Below, one piece after another: positions 26,910 through 35,411 of a stretch of 51,096 nucleotides of DNA. Each line of letters begins with the position of its first letter. The stretch's first letter is position 1. Origin of the DNA: Alphaproteobacteria bacterium (GTDB taxonomy: Bacteria; Pseudomonadota; Alphaproteobacteria; Rhizobiales; Hyphomicrobiaceae). Made by a program: the position numbers and the translations under genes. The stretch covers positions 1 through 51,096 of the forward strand of contig JAHJQI010000172.1 of assembly GCA_018819265.1 (NCBI GenBank), read 5' to 3'. The notes below the pieces were generated by a model, which had not been told where the DNA came from, did no database searches, and was given only the letters and a program-made list of their open reading frames with translations.

Positions 26910-27418
26910 CAACCGACAGCTATCCGCCGATTGAAAACCGTTACGTCAGCCTTTTGTGGGCGGAGGCAGACGCCGCCCCGGAGATCGCCGCTCTTCATGG
27001 CGAGCTGTTCGATCCCTCCTGGGATGTCGACGCCGTGCGCCGCCTGCTTGTCGATCCCTGTTGCAGCGCGCTCGTCGCCAAGGTCCGCCTGCGCGAAATC
27101 GGCCCGCCGGTACCTGCCGGGTTCGCCATCGGTCGCATCGCTGCCGATGAATCTGAAATCCTGTCGATCGGCGTCAGCGCACCTTTCCAGCGCCGCGGTA
27201 TCGGACGCAGATTGGTCGAGGGGTTGACGCGCGCCGTCGAGGCAAGTGGCGCCAACCGGGTGTTCCTGGAAGTCGCAGCCGACAATCGGTCGGCGTGCGG
27301 GCTCTACGGCGGCCTTGGGTTCGCCGAGGTTGGCCGCCGCCCCGGCTATTACAAGCGCCGCGTCGGCGCCGCGGTCGACGCGCTGACACTGTTGCGCGAT
27401 TCCAAAAGGGTGCCATGA
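26906..27418 (+). CDS. rimI: GNAT acetyltransferase, ribosomal protein S18-alanine acetyltransferase RimI-like
   Basis: A 170-residue GNAT-fold enzyme. The acetyl-CoA binding loop is PFQRRGIGRRLVEGL, followed by FLEVAADNRSACGLYGGLGF and RRPGYYKR, all typical of RimI. Family members acetylate the N-terminal alanine of ribosomal protein S18, although some RimI homologues act on other proteins. Position between tsaB and plsC with four-base overlaps on both sides shows a tight operon. The only unusual feature is the relatively long first 20 residues compared with the 148-residue E. coli protein. Confidence 0.92.
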   Translation: MTTDSYPPIENRYVSLLWAEADAAPEIAALHGELFDPSWDVDAVRRLLVDPCCSALVAKVRLREIGPPVPAGFAIGRIAADESEILSIGVSAPFQRRGIGRRLVEGLTRAVEASGANRVFLEVAADNRSACGLYGGLGFAEVGRRPGYYKRRVGAAVDALTLLRDSKRVP

Positions 27419-28350
27419 GCGCCTTCCGTGCCGGCCGTATCCTTGTCGGCTTTTTCGCTTTGACCGTCCCGCTGATGCCGCTGCAGGCCTTGTTCATCAG
27501 GGTCGCTCCGCGGCTCGCCCGCACATTCCCGCATTGGTATCACCGTCAGGTCTGCCGCCTCCTTGGCGTCAGGCTGACGATCGACGGCGCCGTAGCTTCC
27601 GGTCACCCGGTGCTGATTGTCGCAAATCACACGTCCTGGCTCGACATCCCCGTCATTTCCGCTGTCGCTCCTGTTTCGTTCGTCGCGAAACAGGAGGTCG
27701 GCCGCTGGCCCTTCGTGTCTTCGCTGGCCATCCTGCAGCGCACCGTATTCGTCGACCGCGCGCGGCGGACGGCGGCTGCCGGATCGGCGCAGGAAATTGC
27801 CGGCCGGCTGCAGCTTGGCGATACCCTCGTCCTGTTTGCCGAGGGCACGTCCAGCGACGGCAACCGCGTGCTGCCGTTCCGCACCTCGCTGTTCGCCGCC
27901 GCCAAGCCCATCCGGGCGCGGCGTTCAGGCGAGGGCGCGCAGATAGCCGACGACGCCGGTCCGGACGTCGCGGTGAACGCGCCGCCTGCGGGCGCCCAGG
28001 TGCAGACCTTGACGCTGTGCTACACGCACCTGCACGGCGTCCCGCTGGAGCGCGCGGACCGGCCGATCGTCGGCTGGTACGGCGACATGGAAATGGGGAC
28101 GCACGCCTGGCAGCTTCTGAAATCCGGCCCCCTCGACGTGACGATCCGCATCGGCCCGCCGGTTCCGCTAGAAGCTTTTTCCGACCGCAAGGAACTCGCC
28201 CGCCACAGCGAAGACGAAATCCGCAGCGAACTCGTGCGCATCCTTCGTGGGCGCAAACCCGGAGAAGCCGTGCGGCTTGCCGAATTGCCAAGAGAAGCTG
28301 TGGCCCCACCGCCCGCAAAGCCGGCGGGCGAAAATCGCAACTTCGTCTGA
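27415..28350 (+). CDS. plsC: 1-acyl-sn-glycerol-3-phosphate acyltransferase (PlsC family)
   Basis: A 311-residue membrane-associated acyltransferase that converts lysophosphatidate to phosphatidate or acylates a related lysolipid. An N-terminal hydrophobic helix (LVGFFALTVPLMPLQALF) is followed by the catalytic NHTSWLD (NHx4D box), FVAKQEVGRWPFV, TVFVDRARR and EGTSSDGNRVLPF (block III). The start ATG overlaps the rimI stop by four bases, and an upstream in-frame extension within rimI is not used. The C-terminus is somewhat longer than minimal PlsC and ends in a Pro/Ala-rich tail. In many relatives a fur-type regulator gene lies in this cluster between rimI and miaB; none is present here. Confidence 0.93.
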   Translation: MSAFRAGRILVGFFALTVPLMPLQALFIRVAPRLARTFPHWYHRQVCRLLGVRLTIDGAVASGHPVLIVANHTSWLDIPVISAVAPVSFVAKQEVGRWPFVSSLAILQRTVFVDRARRTAAAGSAQEIAGRLQLGDTLVLFAEGTSSDGNRVLPFRTSLFAAAKPIRARRSGEGAQIADDAGPDVAVNAPPAGAQVQTLTLCYTHLHGVPLERADRPIVGWYGDMEMGTHAWQLLKSGPLDVTIRIGPPVPLEAFSDRKELARHSEDEIRSELVRILRGRKPGEAVRLAELPREAVAPPPAKPAGENRNFV

Positions 28351-28553
28351 CCACATGCATCGCCCCTTATAGAGTCGCATTGACACCTGGTCGCTGGCGC
28401 AGCAGTGTCCGCGCCCATCGTTCAGCTGCGATAGTATGTCGTTGCAACACGATCGCCGTTACCGCGTTATCACAAATGTTCGGGTTAAGCCGCCGACTCA
28501 GGTAACCTTGGAAGTGACGCAGGGCGGCGACAACGTCCGCGAGGAGAAATGCG

Positions 28554-29921
28554 ATGCCGGGGACCAAGAAGGTCTTCGTTAAAACGTTCGGGTGCCAGAT
28601 GAACGTTTACGACTCCGAGCGCATTGCCGAGTCGCTGATCCCGTATGGCTTCACCGAGACCGACTGCCTCGAAGAGGCCGAAGTGATCGTCCTCAACACC
28701 TGCCATATCCGCGAGAAGGCCGCCGAAAAAGTCTATTCGGAGCTTGGACGTCTGCGCCAGGTGAAGGAAGACCGCCGCTCATTGGGAAAGCCCACGATCG
28801 TCACCGTCGCCGGCTGCGTCGCGCAGGCCGAAGGTGCCGAAATATTGGCCCGCTCCACCGTTGTCGATCTCGTTGTCGGACCCCAGAGCTATCATCGCCT
28901 GCCCGATCTTATTTTTCGCGCGCAATCTGAATCGCGCCGCATCGTTGATACGAATTTCCCTGAAGAAGACAAGTTCGCCAGCCTTCCCGACCGCTCGATC
29001 GCCAGGCCAGCCAAGCCGGCTTCCGCGCGTGCCGCCTCCGCTTTCCTCACCGTTCAGGAAGGCTGCGACAAGTTCTGCACCTTCTGCGTCGTGCCCTACA
29101 CCCGCGGCATGGAGTTTTCGCGTCCTGTCGACAGTCTCCTTGATGAGGCCGGTTCGCTGATATCGCGCGGCGTCCGCGAGCTGACCCTGCTCGGCCAGAA
29201 CGTCAACGCCTATCACGGTGCCGGACCCGACGGCAAAGACTGGTCGCTGGCCCGGCTGATCGGCGCCGTCGCCCGGCTCGACGGCCTCGAGCGGCTGCGC
29301 TACACGACGAGCCATCCCCACGACATGAGCGACGACCTGATCGCGGCGCACCGCGACGAAGCAAAGCTGATGCCCTACCTGCATCTGCCGTTTCAGGCCG
29401 GTTCGAACCGCATCCTCGCCGCCATGAACCGCAAGCACACGGTCGCCGACTACCTCCGTCTGATCGACAAGATCCGCACCGCGCGCCCCGATATCGCGCT
29501 GTCGACCGACGTGATCGTCGGATTCCCCGGCGAAACCGAGAGTGAATTCCAGGAAACCTTGAAACTCATCGAAGAAGTCGGGTTCGCCCAGGCGTTTTCC
29601 TTCAAGTATTCCCCACGCCCGGGTACGCCGGCGGCAAAGATCGACGAACAGCTTCCCGAGGAGGTAAAGTCTGAACGCCTGCATCGACTGCAGGCGGTGC
29701 TGGCGTCTGAGACCTCGCGCTTCAACGAGGGCTGCATCGGGCGCGTCATTCCGGTGCTGTTCGAGCGTCGCGGTCGCCGCGACGGTCAGCTTGTGGGACG
29801 TTCGCCCTACCTTCAGCCTGTCCACGCCGATGGCGCGGCCGATCTTCTCGGTCGCATAATTCCGGTGGAAATCTCGCAAGCCGGGCCGAACAGTCTGGTC
29901 GGCGTCATACGCGCAGCGTGA
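28554..29921 (+). CDS. miaB: tRNA-2-methylthio-N6-dimethylallyladenosine synthase MiaB
   Basis: Radical-SAM methylthiotransferase that adds the ms2 group to i6A37 of tRNAs reading UNN codons. 455 residues. The auxiliary cluster cysteines of the UPF0004 domain are Cys14 (TFGCQMN), Cys50 (NTCHIRE) and Cys88 (AGCVAQ). The radical-SAM triad is C171-x3-C175-x2-C178 in [18 protein letters not shown]-terminal TRAM domain begins near residue 385 and includes [11 protein letters not shown]. The ATG is well placed behind GAGGAGA. Two clusters per protein are expected, which links it functionally to the Nfu gene upstream. Repeat copy C begins about 30 bases after the stop. Confidence 0.97.
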   Translation: MPGTKKVFVKTFGCQMNVYDSERIAESLIPYGFTETDCLEEAEVIVLNTCHIREKAAEKVYSELGRLRQVKEDRRSLGKPTIVTVAGCVAQAEGAEILARSTVVDLVVGPQSYHRLPDLIFRAQSESRRIVDTNFPEEDKFASLPDRSIARPAKPASARAASAFLTVQEGCDKFCTFCVVPYTRGMEFSRPVDSLLDEAGSLISRGVRELTLLGQNVNAYHGAGPDGKDWSLARLIGAVARLDGLERLRYTTSHPHDMSDDLIAAHRDEAKLMPYLHLPFQAGSNRILAAMNRKHTVADYLRLIDKIRTARPDIALSTDVIVGFPGETESEFQETLKLIEEVGFAQAFSFKYSPRPGTPAAKIDEQLPEEVKSERLHRLQAVLASETSRFNEGCIGRVIPVLFERRGRRDGQLVGRSPYLQPVHADGAADLLGRIIPVEISQAGPNSLVGVIRAA

Positions 29922-29949
29922 ATCTTGGCGTAGTCTGCCGCTTATCCAC

Positions 29950-30110
29950 CTGGGTAGCACACCCGACGTTTGGTTCCCGCGTGCGGCTGCTTTCTCGAAG
30001 CCAAATTCAGGTGCAAAAGATAAACTAGAATCATAGGCTTGATGGTGTTCCTTATTGTTCCACATTTTCTCTTAGACCTGCTGCAACGGGAAGCAAATGC
30101 CAGGCCCGGA
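29950..30110 (+). repeat. Paired-hairpin dispersed element, copy C (decayed)
   Basis: This aligns along its whole length with the complement of copy A. GTAGCACACCCGACGTTTGG (29954-29973) corresponds to GTAGCGCACCTAACGTTTGG there. ACTAGAATCATAGGCTTG (30024-30041) is shared, and CTTAGACCTGCTGCAACGGG (30071-30090) is identical to the second loop of copy A. Both stems have lost several pairs, for example AAATGCCAGG where copy A has a paired AAATGTCGGA. It lies between miaB and phoH and ends about 105 bases before phoH. Confidence 0.85.
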
Positions 30111-30216
30111 GCAATAGTATGAGATGCAACCAGTTGCAGCGATGCAGTGTTTGCTCCAAGAATGCCACGGGAGTGTGTGAAAGCGAGACGGAACAGGCTG
30201 ATGGGAGTCTTCTGAT

Positions 30217-31221
30217 TTGCCAGCTTTTCGCGGTCAACCGATGACCGGCCCGGGGCGCCCTGCGAAGCCCCAGACGTCGAACGCACGCATTGTCGTTCCC
30301 TTCGAGGACAACCGAAATCTGACGCATTTGCTCGGTGAGTTCGACGCTCACTTGGCCCTCATCGAGGATCGGCTCGGCATCGAGGCGCACGCCCACGGCA
30401 ACGTCATAATCCTGGCCGGATCTGAATCGCAGTGCGCGCTGGCCCGCCAGGTTCTCGAAGAGCTCTATAAGCGCATTTCCAAGGGCGAAGCGATCGGGCC
30501 GGGCGATTTCGACGGCCTGATCCGACATGCGCGTCACGAAGTTCCATCAGATGGAATCCAGGCCCAGATCGCGACCCGCCGCCGCGTCATCAAGGCCCGC
30601 ACGCCGACCCAGAGCACCTATATGCGGGCCCTGCAGGAAGTCGACCTGGTCTTCGGCGTCGGTCCGGCGGGCACGGGCAAGACCTACATTGCCGTCGCCA
30701 TGGCTGCTCATTGCCTGGAAAAGGGGCTCGTCGAGCGCATCATTCTCTCCCGTCCCGCCGTCGAGGCTGGCGAGCGGCTGGGGTTCCTGCCAGGCGACAT
30801 GAAGGAAAAGGTCGACCCCTATCTGCGACCGCTTTACGATGCTCTCTATGATGTGCTTCCGCCCGAAAAAGTCGAGCGCGATCTTGAGCTTGGCGTCATT
30901 GAAATCGCCCCGCTCGCCTTCATGCGCGGCCGCACACTGGCGAATGCCTTCGTCATCCTCGATGAAGCGCAAAACACCACCAGCATGCAGATGAAGATGT
31001 TCCTTACCCGGCTCGGCGAAAACGCCAAGATGGTGGTCACGGGCGATCCTTCCCAGATCGACCTGCCGTCCGGCATGACATCCGGCCTCGATGAGGCGGT
31101 GCGGCTCTTGAACGGAGTTCAGGGGATCGAAGCCGTCCGCTTCACCGGTGCTGACGTCGTGCGCCGGGACCTTGTCGCCAAGATCGTCGCTGCCTATGAT
31201 GGGGCAGATGCAAAGAAATAA
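30217..31221 (+). CDS. PhoH-family ATPase
   Basis: A 334-residue cytosolic P-loop ATPase related to E. coli PhoH/YbeZ. The Walker A is GVGPAGTGKTY, near residues 147-157. RPAVEAGERLGFLPGDMKEKVDPYLRPLYDAL is the PhoH signature stretch, and Walker B is AFVILDEAQNTT. It is next to ybeY, as in most proteobacteria, where YbeZ and YbeY are thought to cooperate in 16S rRNA maturation or quality control. The TTG at 30217 has GGGAG nine bases upstream and is preferred over an ATG at 30241. The upstream spacer carries repeat copy C. Confidence 0.94.
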   Translation: MPAFRGQPMTGPGRPAKPQTSNARIVVPFEDNRNLTHLLGEFDAHLALIEDRLGIEAHAHGNVIILAGSESQCALARQVLEELYKRISKGEAIGPGDFDGLIRHARHEVPSDGIQAQIATRRRVIKARTPTQSTYMRALQEVDLVFGVGPAGTGKTYIAVAMAAHCLEKGLVERIILSRPAVEAGERLGFLPGDMKEKVDPYLRPLYDALYDVLPPEKVERDLELGVIEIAPLAFMRGRTLANAFVILDEAQNTTSMQMKMFLTRLGENAKMVVTGDPSQIDLPSGMTSGLDEAVRLLNGVQGIEAVRFTGADVVRRDLVAKIVAAYDGADAKK

Positions 31222-31229
31222 CCTTTGAG

Positions 31230-31859
31230 ATGAGCGACGACAGCGACAGGTGCCCCTCCGGGTCCGACGACGAACCTCCACAGACCGGGCGCCCAACACC
31301 GGCTTGCCGAGTGTTGGCGGATGACGGCCCAACACCGGCTTGCCGAGTGTTGGCCAACAACAACCTTATAAGCGTGGATGTCGTCGAAAACGGGGGCGAT
31401 TGGACGGCCATTGCTGATCCAGCATTGGCCGTGCAGGAAGCCGCGCGCGCCGCAGCGGGCTTTCCGGAGGCGGGCCTTGCGGGAACGAGCGCGGCCATCG
31501 CGCTCGCCGGCGACGCCGAGGTCGCAACCCTCAACGCCAGCTATCGCGGCAAACCCGCTCCAACTAACGTCCTGTCGTTTCCAGCCCCCGCAATGCCGGC
31601 CGGCTGCGAAAACGGCGAACGCTTTCTCGGCGATATCATCCTGGCCGCCGAGACGGTCACTCGTGAAGCCGCCGAGTTGGGCATTCCGCCAGAACATCAC
31701 CTGCAGCACCTTGTCATACATGGTTTGTTGCATCTTTCCGGCTTCGATCATGACGACGACGAAGCCGCGCACCACATGGAAACCCTCGAGACACGAATCC
31801 TTGCAACCCTGGCGATCCCGGACCCCTACGAGTACGCCCCCGAACCGGCAGCAACCTGA
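31230..31859 (+). CDS. ybeY: Endoribonuclease YbeY, with a repetitive N-terminal insertion
   Basis: Metal-dependent single-strand endoribonuclease needed for 16S rRNA 3'-end maturation and ribosome quality control. 209 residues, longer than the usual 150-170. The zinc-binding motif is HGLLHLSGFDH (His164, His168 and His174), preceded by SYRGKPAPTNVLSFP and GDIILAAETV. The extra length is N-terminal: a 12-residue unit, PTPACRVLADDG then PTPACRVLANNN, is repeated in tandem at residues 22-45 and is encoded by a tandem palindrome (separate entry). The canonical domain begins only afterwards at LISVDVV. A start inside or after the repeat cannot be excluded, because the Shine-Dalgarno sequence before 31230 is weak. 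It follows phoH by eight bases. Confidence 0.92.
   Translation: MSDDSDRCPSGSDDEPPQTGRPTPACRVLADDGPTPACRVLANNNLISVDVVENGGDWTAIADPALAVQEAARAAAGFPEAGLAGTSAAIALAGDAEVATLNASYRGKPAPTNVLSFPAPAMPAGCENGERFLGDIILAAETVTREAAELGIPPEHHLQHLVIHGLLHLSGFDHDDDEAAHHMETLETRILATLAIPDPYEYAPEPAAT
31292..31353 (+). repeat. Tandem palindromic repeat inside the ybeY 5' coding region
   Basis: Two identical 26-base units beginning CCCAACACCGGCTTGCCGAG occur at 31292-31317 and 31328-31353 with a 36-base period. Each has arms CCAACAC and GTGTTGG that can form a hairpin. The spacing keeps the reading frame and yields a 12-residue protein repeat. Confidence 0.93.
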
Positions 31860-31907
31860 AGTGACCCGCTATCGGACCGCAAGGACCGGTGCGGCCTGCA
31901 ACTGGAC

Positions 31908-32972
31908 ATGACAATCGACAACCCAAGCGACACCAACGATACCGTCCTTAACGATGACGCTCGATCTAGTCCGGCGCTGGGCTGGTTCGCCGCGATCCGT
32001 TCCCGGCTGGGTTTGGGCGAGACACCGAGCCTGCGCGAAGCCCTCGAAGATGCGCTCCGGCAGGACGCCGGCGAAAATGCCTCCTTCAGCGCCGAAGAAC
32101 GGCAGATGCTGCTGCGTCTGTTGCACTTCGGTGGTAGCCGCGTCGAGGACATCATGGTCCCGCGCGCCGATATCATTGCGATCGAGGAGGATGCTCCCGT
32201 TTCCGAGCTGCTGCACGCATTCGAAGAGGCGGGCGTCTCGCGCATGCCGATCTTTCGCGACACGCTCGATGATCCGCGCGGCATGGTCCACATCAAGGAT
32301 CTGTTTCGCTGGCTGATGTCGCAGGCCCGCGCCGAGGGCCCGAACGGGACTGGCGGTAACGGCGACAAGCGCTCCGAAAAGGCGAAGACTCAGACGCCAG
32401 CCGACTCCCCGCCCTCCGCCCCGGAGTGCCTGACATTCGACCTTTCGCGGCCGGTTGCCATGGCGCGTATAAAACGCCAGGTGCTCTACGTGCCGCCCTC
32501 GATGCCGGCCATGAACCTGCTGATCAAGATGCAGTCGACCCGCATTCACATGGCCCTCGTCGTCGACGAATACGGCGGTACCGACGGCCTCGTCACCATC
32601 GAGGACCTCGTCGAGCAGATCGTCGGCGACATCGAGGACGAGCACGACGAAGCTGAAGCCGCCCACATCATCGAGGACCAGAAGCTCGGTCTGGTCGCTT
32701 CCGCGCGCACGCCCGTTTCCGAATTGGAAGAGCGACTCGGCCGCAAGCTCCTCACCGAGGATGAGGAGGAGGACATCGATACACTCGGCGGCCTCGTCTT
32801 CGCGATCGTCGGCCGCGTGCCGGCGCGCGGCGAACTCGTTCGCCATCACTCCGGCATCGAGTTCGAGGTGCTGGACGCCGATCCCCGCCGCGTCAAGAAG
32901 TTGAAGATCCATAACGCCCCGCCGAGGAAGCCGGGAACCGCCAGCGGCGAGACAAATGCCTCGCGATCCTGA
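31908..32972 (+). CDS. CorC/TlyC-type CBS-domain protein without membrane domain
   Basis: A 354-residue soluble protein of the CorC/HlyC group. Two CBS domains cover about residues 80-245 (VEDIMVPRADIIAIEED, MPIFRDTLDDPRGMVHIKDLF, and FDLSRPVAMARIKRQVLYVPP). The linker between them contains a Pro/Ser/Lys-rich stretch. VVDEYGGTDGLVTIEDLVEQIVGDI is the family hallmark, and the C-terminal transporter-associated domain ends with RRVKKLKIHN. It lacks the N-terminal DUF21 membrane domain found in CNNM-like relatives. Older names (hemolysin C) are misleading; roles in Mg2+/Co2+ efflux are reported for relatives. It sits between ybeY and lnt as in E. coli and overlaps lnt by 17 bases. Confidence 0.94.
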   Translation: MTIDNPSDTNDTVLNDDARSSPALGWFAAIRSRLGLGETPSLREALEDALRQDAGENASFSAEERQMLLRLLHFGGSRVEDIMVPRADIIAIEEDAPVSELLHAFEEAGVSRMPIFRDTLDDPRGMVHIKDLFRWLMSQARAEGPNGTGGNGDKRSEKAKTQTPADSPPSAPECLTFDLSRPVAMARIKRQVLYVPPSMPAMNLLIKMQSTRIHMALVVDEYGGTDGLVTIEDLVEQIVGDIEDEHDEAEAAHIIEDQKLGLVASARTPVSELEERLGRKLLTEDEEEDIDTLGGLVFAIVGRVPARGELVRHHSGIEFEVLDADPRRVKKLKIHNAPPRKPGTASGETNASRS

Positions 32973-34689
32973 GGATCGCACGCCCGCTCTCGCGCCTCTG
33001 CCCGTTGAAGCGGTGAGAGACGCCGCGCTTCCGTCGGGGGCAGCTTGGTCTCCCGCCGCAGGCCTGCGCCAGTTCGTAGGTTCGCAGAGCGGCTGGCGGC
33101 GCAGGGGTTTGGCCTGCGCGGCCGGATCGCTGTCCGTCCTGGCAATGGCCCCGTTCTTTCTCTGGCCGGTGCTGTTCGTGACGCTACCGGTCCTCGTCTG
33201 GTTGATCGACGCGCCCGCGCCCGGCCAACGCCCGCTTCGCGCGGCCGCCCACGACGGCTGGTGGTTCGGCTTCGGCTACTTCTTTTTCGGGCTGTTCTGG
33301 ATCGGCGAAGCCTTCCTTGTCGAAGCCGATATTTTTGCCTGGATGATCCCCTTCGCCATAACCTTGATGCCGGCAGGGCTTGCAGTCTTCACCGCCGCCG
33401 CATGCGCCGCCGCGAAGCTGGCGTGGCGGCCCGGACTGTCGCGCGTTCTTGTTCTCGCGATCACACTGGCACTCGCCGAGTACTTGCGCGGCCATGTCTT
33501 CACCGGTTTCCCCTGGAACGTTCTCGGCTACGCACTGACCGGCGATGATATCGCCATGCAGGCCGCCGCCATTTTCGGCACATACGGCCTCACGCTCTGG
33601 ACCGTCGTCATTTGTGCGACGCCGCTCGCGATGCTTGCGACGTCCGCCCCGCCCCGAGCCGTGACAACTGCAATCGTGTTGCTGACGGTTCTCCCCCTCG
33701 CCGCCCTTTATGCCTACGGTTTCGCCGTCCTGCCGGGTACGCCCCTCGAAACCGTCGAAGGCGCCAGGCTTCGCATTGTGCAGCCGAGTGTTCCCCAGCA
33801 CCATAAGTGGGCGCGTGAAAAGCAGGGCGAAATTTTCAATGACCACCTTATTCTGTCGCGCACCAACGAAGCCGGTCAATCCGTTGGTTTGGCTGGGATT
33901 ACCCATGTCGTATGGCCTGAAGCAGCGATGCCGTTTCTGCCGCTCGCCACGCCTCAGGCACTCAGCGCGATCGGCGAACTCCTGCCCGAGTCGACTTACT
34001 TGATCGCAGGCGCACTCCGCCTTGAGAGCTCGAAAGCGGGTGATGAAGTCCGCCCAAGCGTGAAAGCCAAGAACAAGGTCTTCAATTCCATGATTGTATT
34101 CGGTCCGGATGGTGAGGCCCGCGCCATCTACGACAAGGTCCACCTTGTGCCGTTCGGCGAATACCTTCCCTTCTCCGAAACCCTTGAACAGATCGGCCTC
34201 GAAGCTCTTACCCGAATTCGCGGCGGCTTTGCCGTCGGCCCGCGCCCGAGGCCGCTCCTCGCGGTGCCCGGCCTTCCGGCCGTCGGCCCCCTCATCTGTT
34301 ACGAAGCGATCTTCCCCGGCGCCGTCATCCAGGGCAACGAGAGGCCCGATCTCCTGATCAATGTCACCAACGACGGCTGGTTCGGCAACACCACCGGCCC
34401 CTTCCAGCACCTGCATCAATCGCGCCTTCGCGCCGTCGAGGAGGGCCTTCCCCTTGTGCGCGCCGCCAACAATGGCGTCTCCGCGCTGATCGATCCTTAT
34501 GGCCGCGTCAATAAGTCCATCGGGCTCAATGTGCGCGGCGTCATAGACGTTCCCCTTCCCAAACCGGGACCGGTTACCGTCTATGCGCGATATGGTGAAT
34601 TAAGTTTCCTTGCCACGTTGATACTGATCGCACTTGCCGCCCAGTGCCTTTTGGCATACCCATTTTCACGAGCAAATTTCGGACGTTGA
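32956..34689 (+). CDS. lnt: Apolipoprotein N-acyltransferase
   Basis: Third enzyme of lipoprotein maturation; transfers a fatty acid to the N-terminal cysteine of apolipoproteins at the periplasmic face of the inner membrane. 577 residues. About six to eight N-terminal membrane helices start near residue 55 (GLACAAGSLSVLAMAPFFLW) and include GFGYFFFGLFWIGEAF. The C-terminal nitrilase-fold domain has the catalytic triad Glu322 (WPEAAMPF), Lys394 (YDKVHLVPFGEYLPF) and Cys448 (LICYEAIFP). A final membrane helix follows (LSFLATLILIALAAQCLL). The first about 50 residues are a polar extension relative to E. coli. The start overlaps the corC end by 17 bases. Confidence 0.97.
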   Translation: MPRDPEDRTPALAPLPVEAVRDAALPSGAAWSPAAGLRQFVGSQSGWRRRGLACAAGSLSVLAMAPFFLWPVLFVTLPVLVWLIDAPAPGQRPLRAAAHDGWWFGFGYFFFGLFWIGEAFLVEADIFAWMIPFAITLMPAGLAVFTAAACAAAKLAWRPGLSRVLVLAITLALAEYLRGHVFTGFPWNVLGYALTGDDIAMQAAAIFGTYGLTLWTVVICATPLAMLATSAPPRAVTTAIVLLTVLPLAALYAYGFAVLPGTPLETVEGARLRIVQPSVPQHHKWAREKQGEIFNDHLILSRTNEAGQSVGLAGITHVVWPEAAMPFLPLATPQALSAIGELLPESTYLIAGALRLESSKAGDEVRPSVKAKNKVFNSMIVFGPDGEARAIYDKVHLVPFGEYLPFSETLEQIGLEALTRIRGGFAVGPRPRPLLAVPGLPAVGPLICYEAIFPGAVIQGNERPDLLINVTNDGWFGNTTGPFQHLHQSRLRAVEEGLPLVRAANNGVSALIDPYGRVNKSIGLNVRGVIDVPLPKPGPVTVYARYGELSFLATLILIALAAQCLLAYPFSRANFGR

Positions 34690-34749
34690 CGATTTTTTGA
34701 AAGATTTCGCGCCGAAGGCAGGGCCGGTTGTCGGCCACGGAGTGAAGCA

Positions 34750-35214
34750 ATGGCCAAGCAAGCGAAACGCCAGTTGGAAGGTGTCGAAGAACGCAACGCC
34801 CGCAGTCCGGACCCAATGGATATCCATGTCGGCAGCCGCGTGCGACTGCGCCGGATGCTGCTTGGCATGAGCCAGGAGAAACTCGGCCATCAGTTGGGAC
34901 TGACCTTTCAGCAAGTCCAGAAGTACGAAAAGGGCGTCAATCGTATCGGAGCCAGCCGCCTGTTCGATCTGTCGAAGACGCTCGGTGTCCCGATCGACTA
35001 TTTCTACGAAGACGCGCCGCTGCCGGCATTGGGGATGGCCGAAGATCAAGAAGACTACGGCACCAAATCCGACGACCATCCGGTATTCGATTTTCTATCG
35101 ACGCGCGAGGGCCTTGAACTCAACAAAGCCTTCGTCAGGATCAACGAACCCCGCATTCGCCGCTCGATCGTTGAACTGGTGCGTAGTCTCGCCGGCGAGA
35201 GCCAGGGCTCGTAG
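34750..35214 (+). CDS. XRE-family transcriptional regulator upstream of metK
   Basis: A 154-residue DNA-binding protein. The HTH_XRE domain spans about residues 20-80: VGSRVRLRRMLLGMSQEKLGH, then LGLTFQQVQKYEKGVNRIGASRLFDLSKTLGVPIDYFYED, the standard SinR/Cro-like helix-turn-helix. The rest is variable and probably mediates oligomerisation. GGAG lies seven bases before the ATG. The position directly before metK is conserved in the order, so local or methionine-pathway control is a reasonable guess, but no operator was identified. It starts 60 bases after lnt. Confidence 0.93.
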   Translation: MAKQAKRQLEGVEERNARSPDPMDIHVGSRVRLRRMLLGMSQEKLGHQLGLTFQQVQKYEKGVNRIGASRLFDLSKTLGVPIDYFYEDAPLPALGMAEDQEDYGTKSDDHPVFDFLSTREGLELNKAFVRINEPRIRRSIVELVRSLAGESQGS

Positions 35215-35411
35215 GACGGTTCTGTCATCGCACTTGACCGGTCCACCAAAGCTTGCGAGAACGCGGCGACTTCCTAAGGCCCGAATCCGCATGCTTGCAG
35301 CGATCGAGTTCGTTGCGCGACCGGTCGTATGTGGGCCGCTCCTGTTTCGCACGGGGTAAAAAGGGTGTGGTGGCAAGACGGCTGCACCCCGCAACATAAA
35401 TGAGGACCAGC

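Noticed and set aside
35215..35411. Possible SAM-responsive riboswitch before metK
   Set aside because: The leader has competing pairings (CGGGGT with ACCCCG, GGGTG with CACCC), but I could not match it to the SAM-II, SAM-V or SAM/SAH consensus. A covariance search with the Rfam models would decide.
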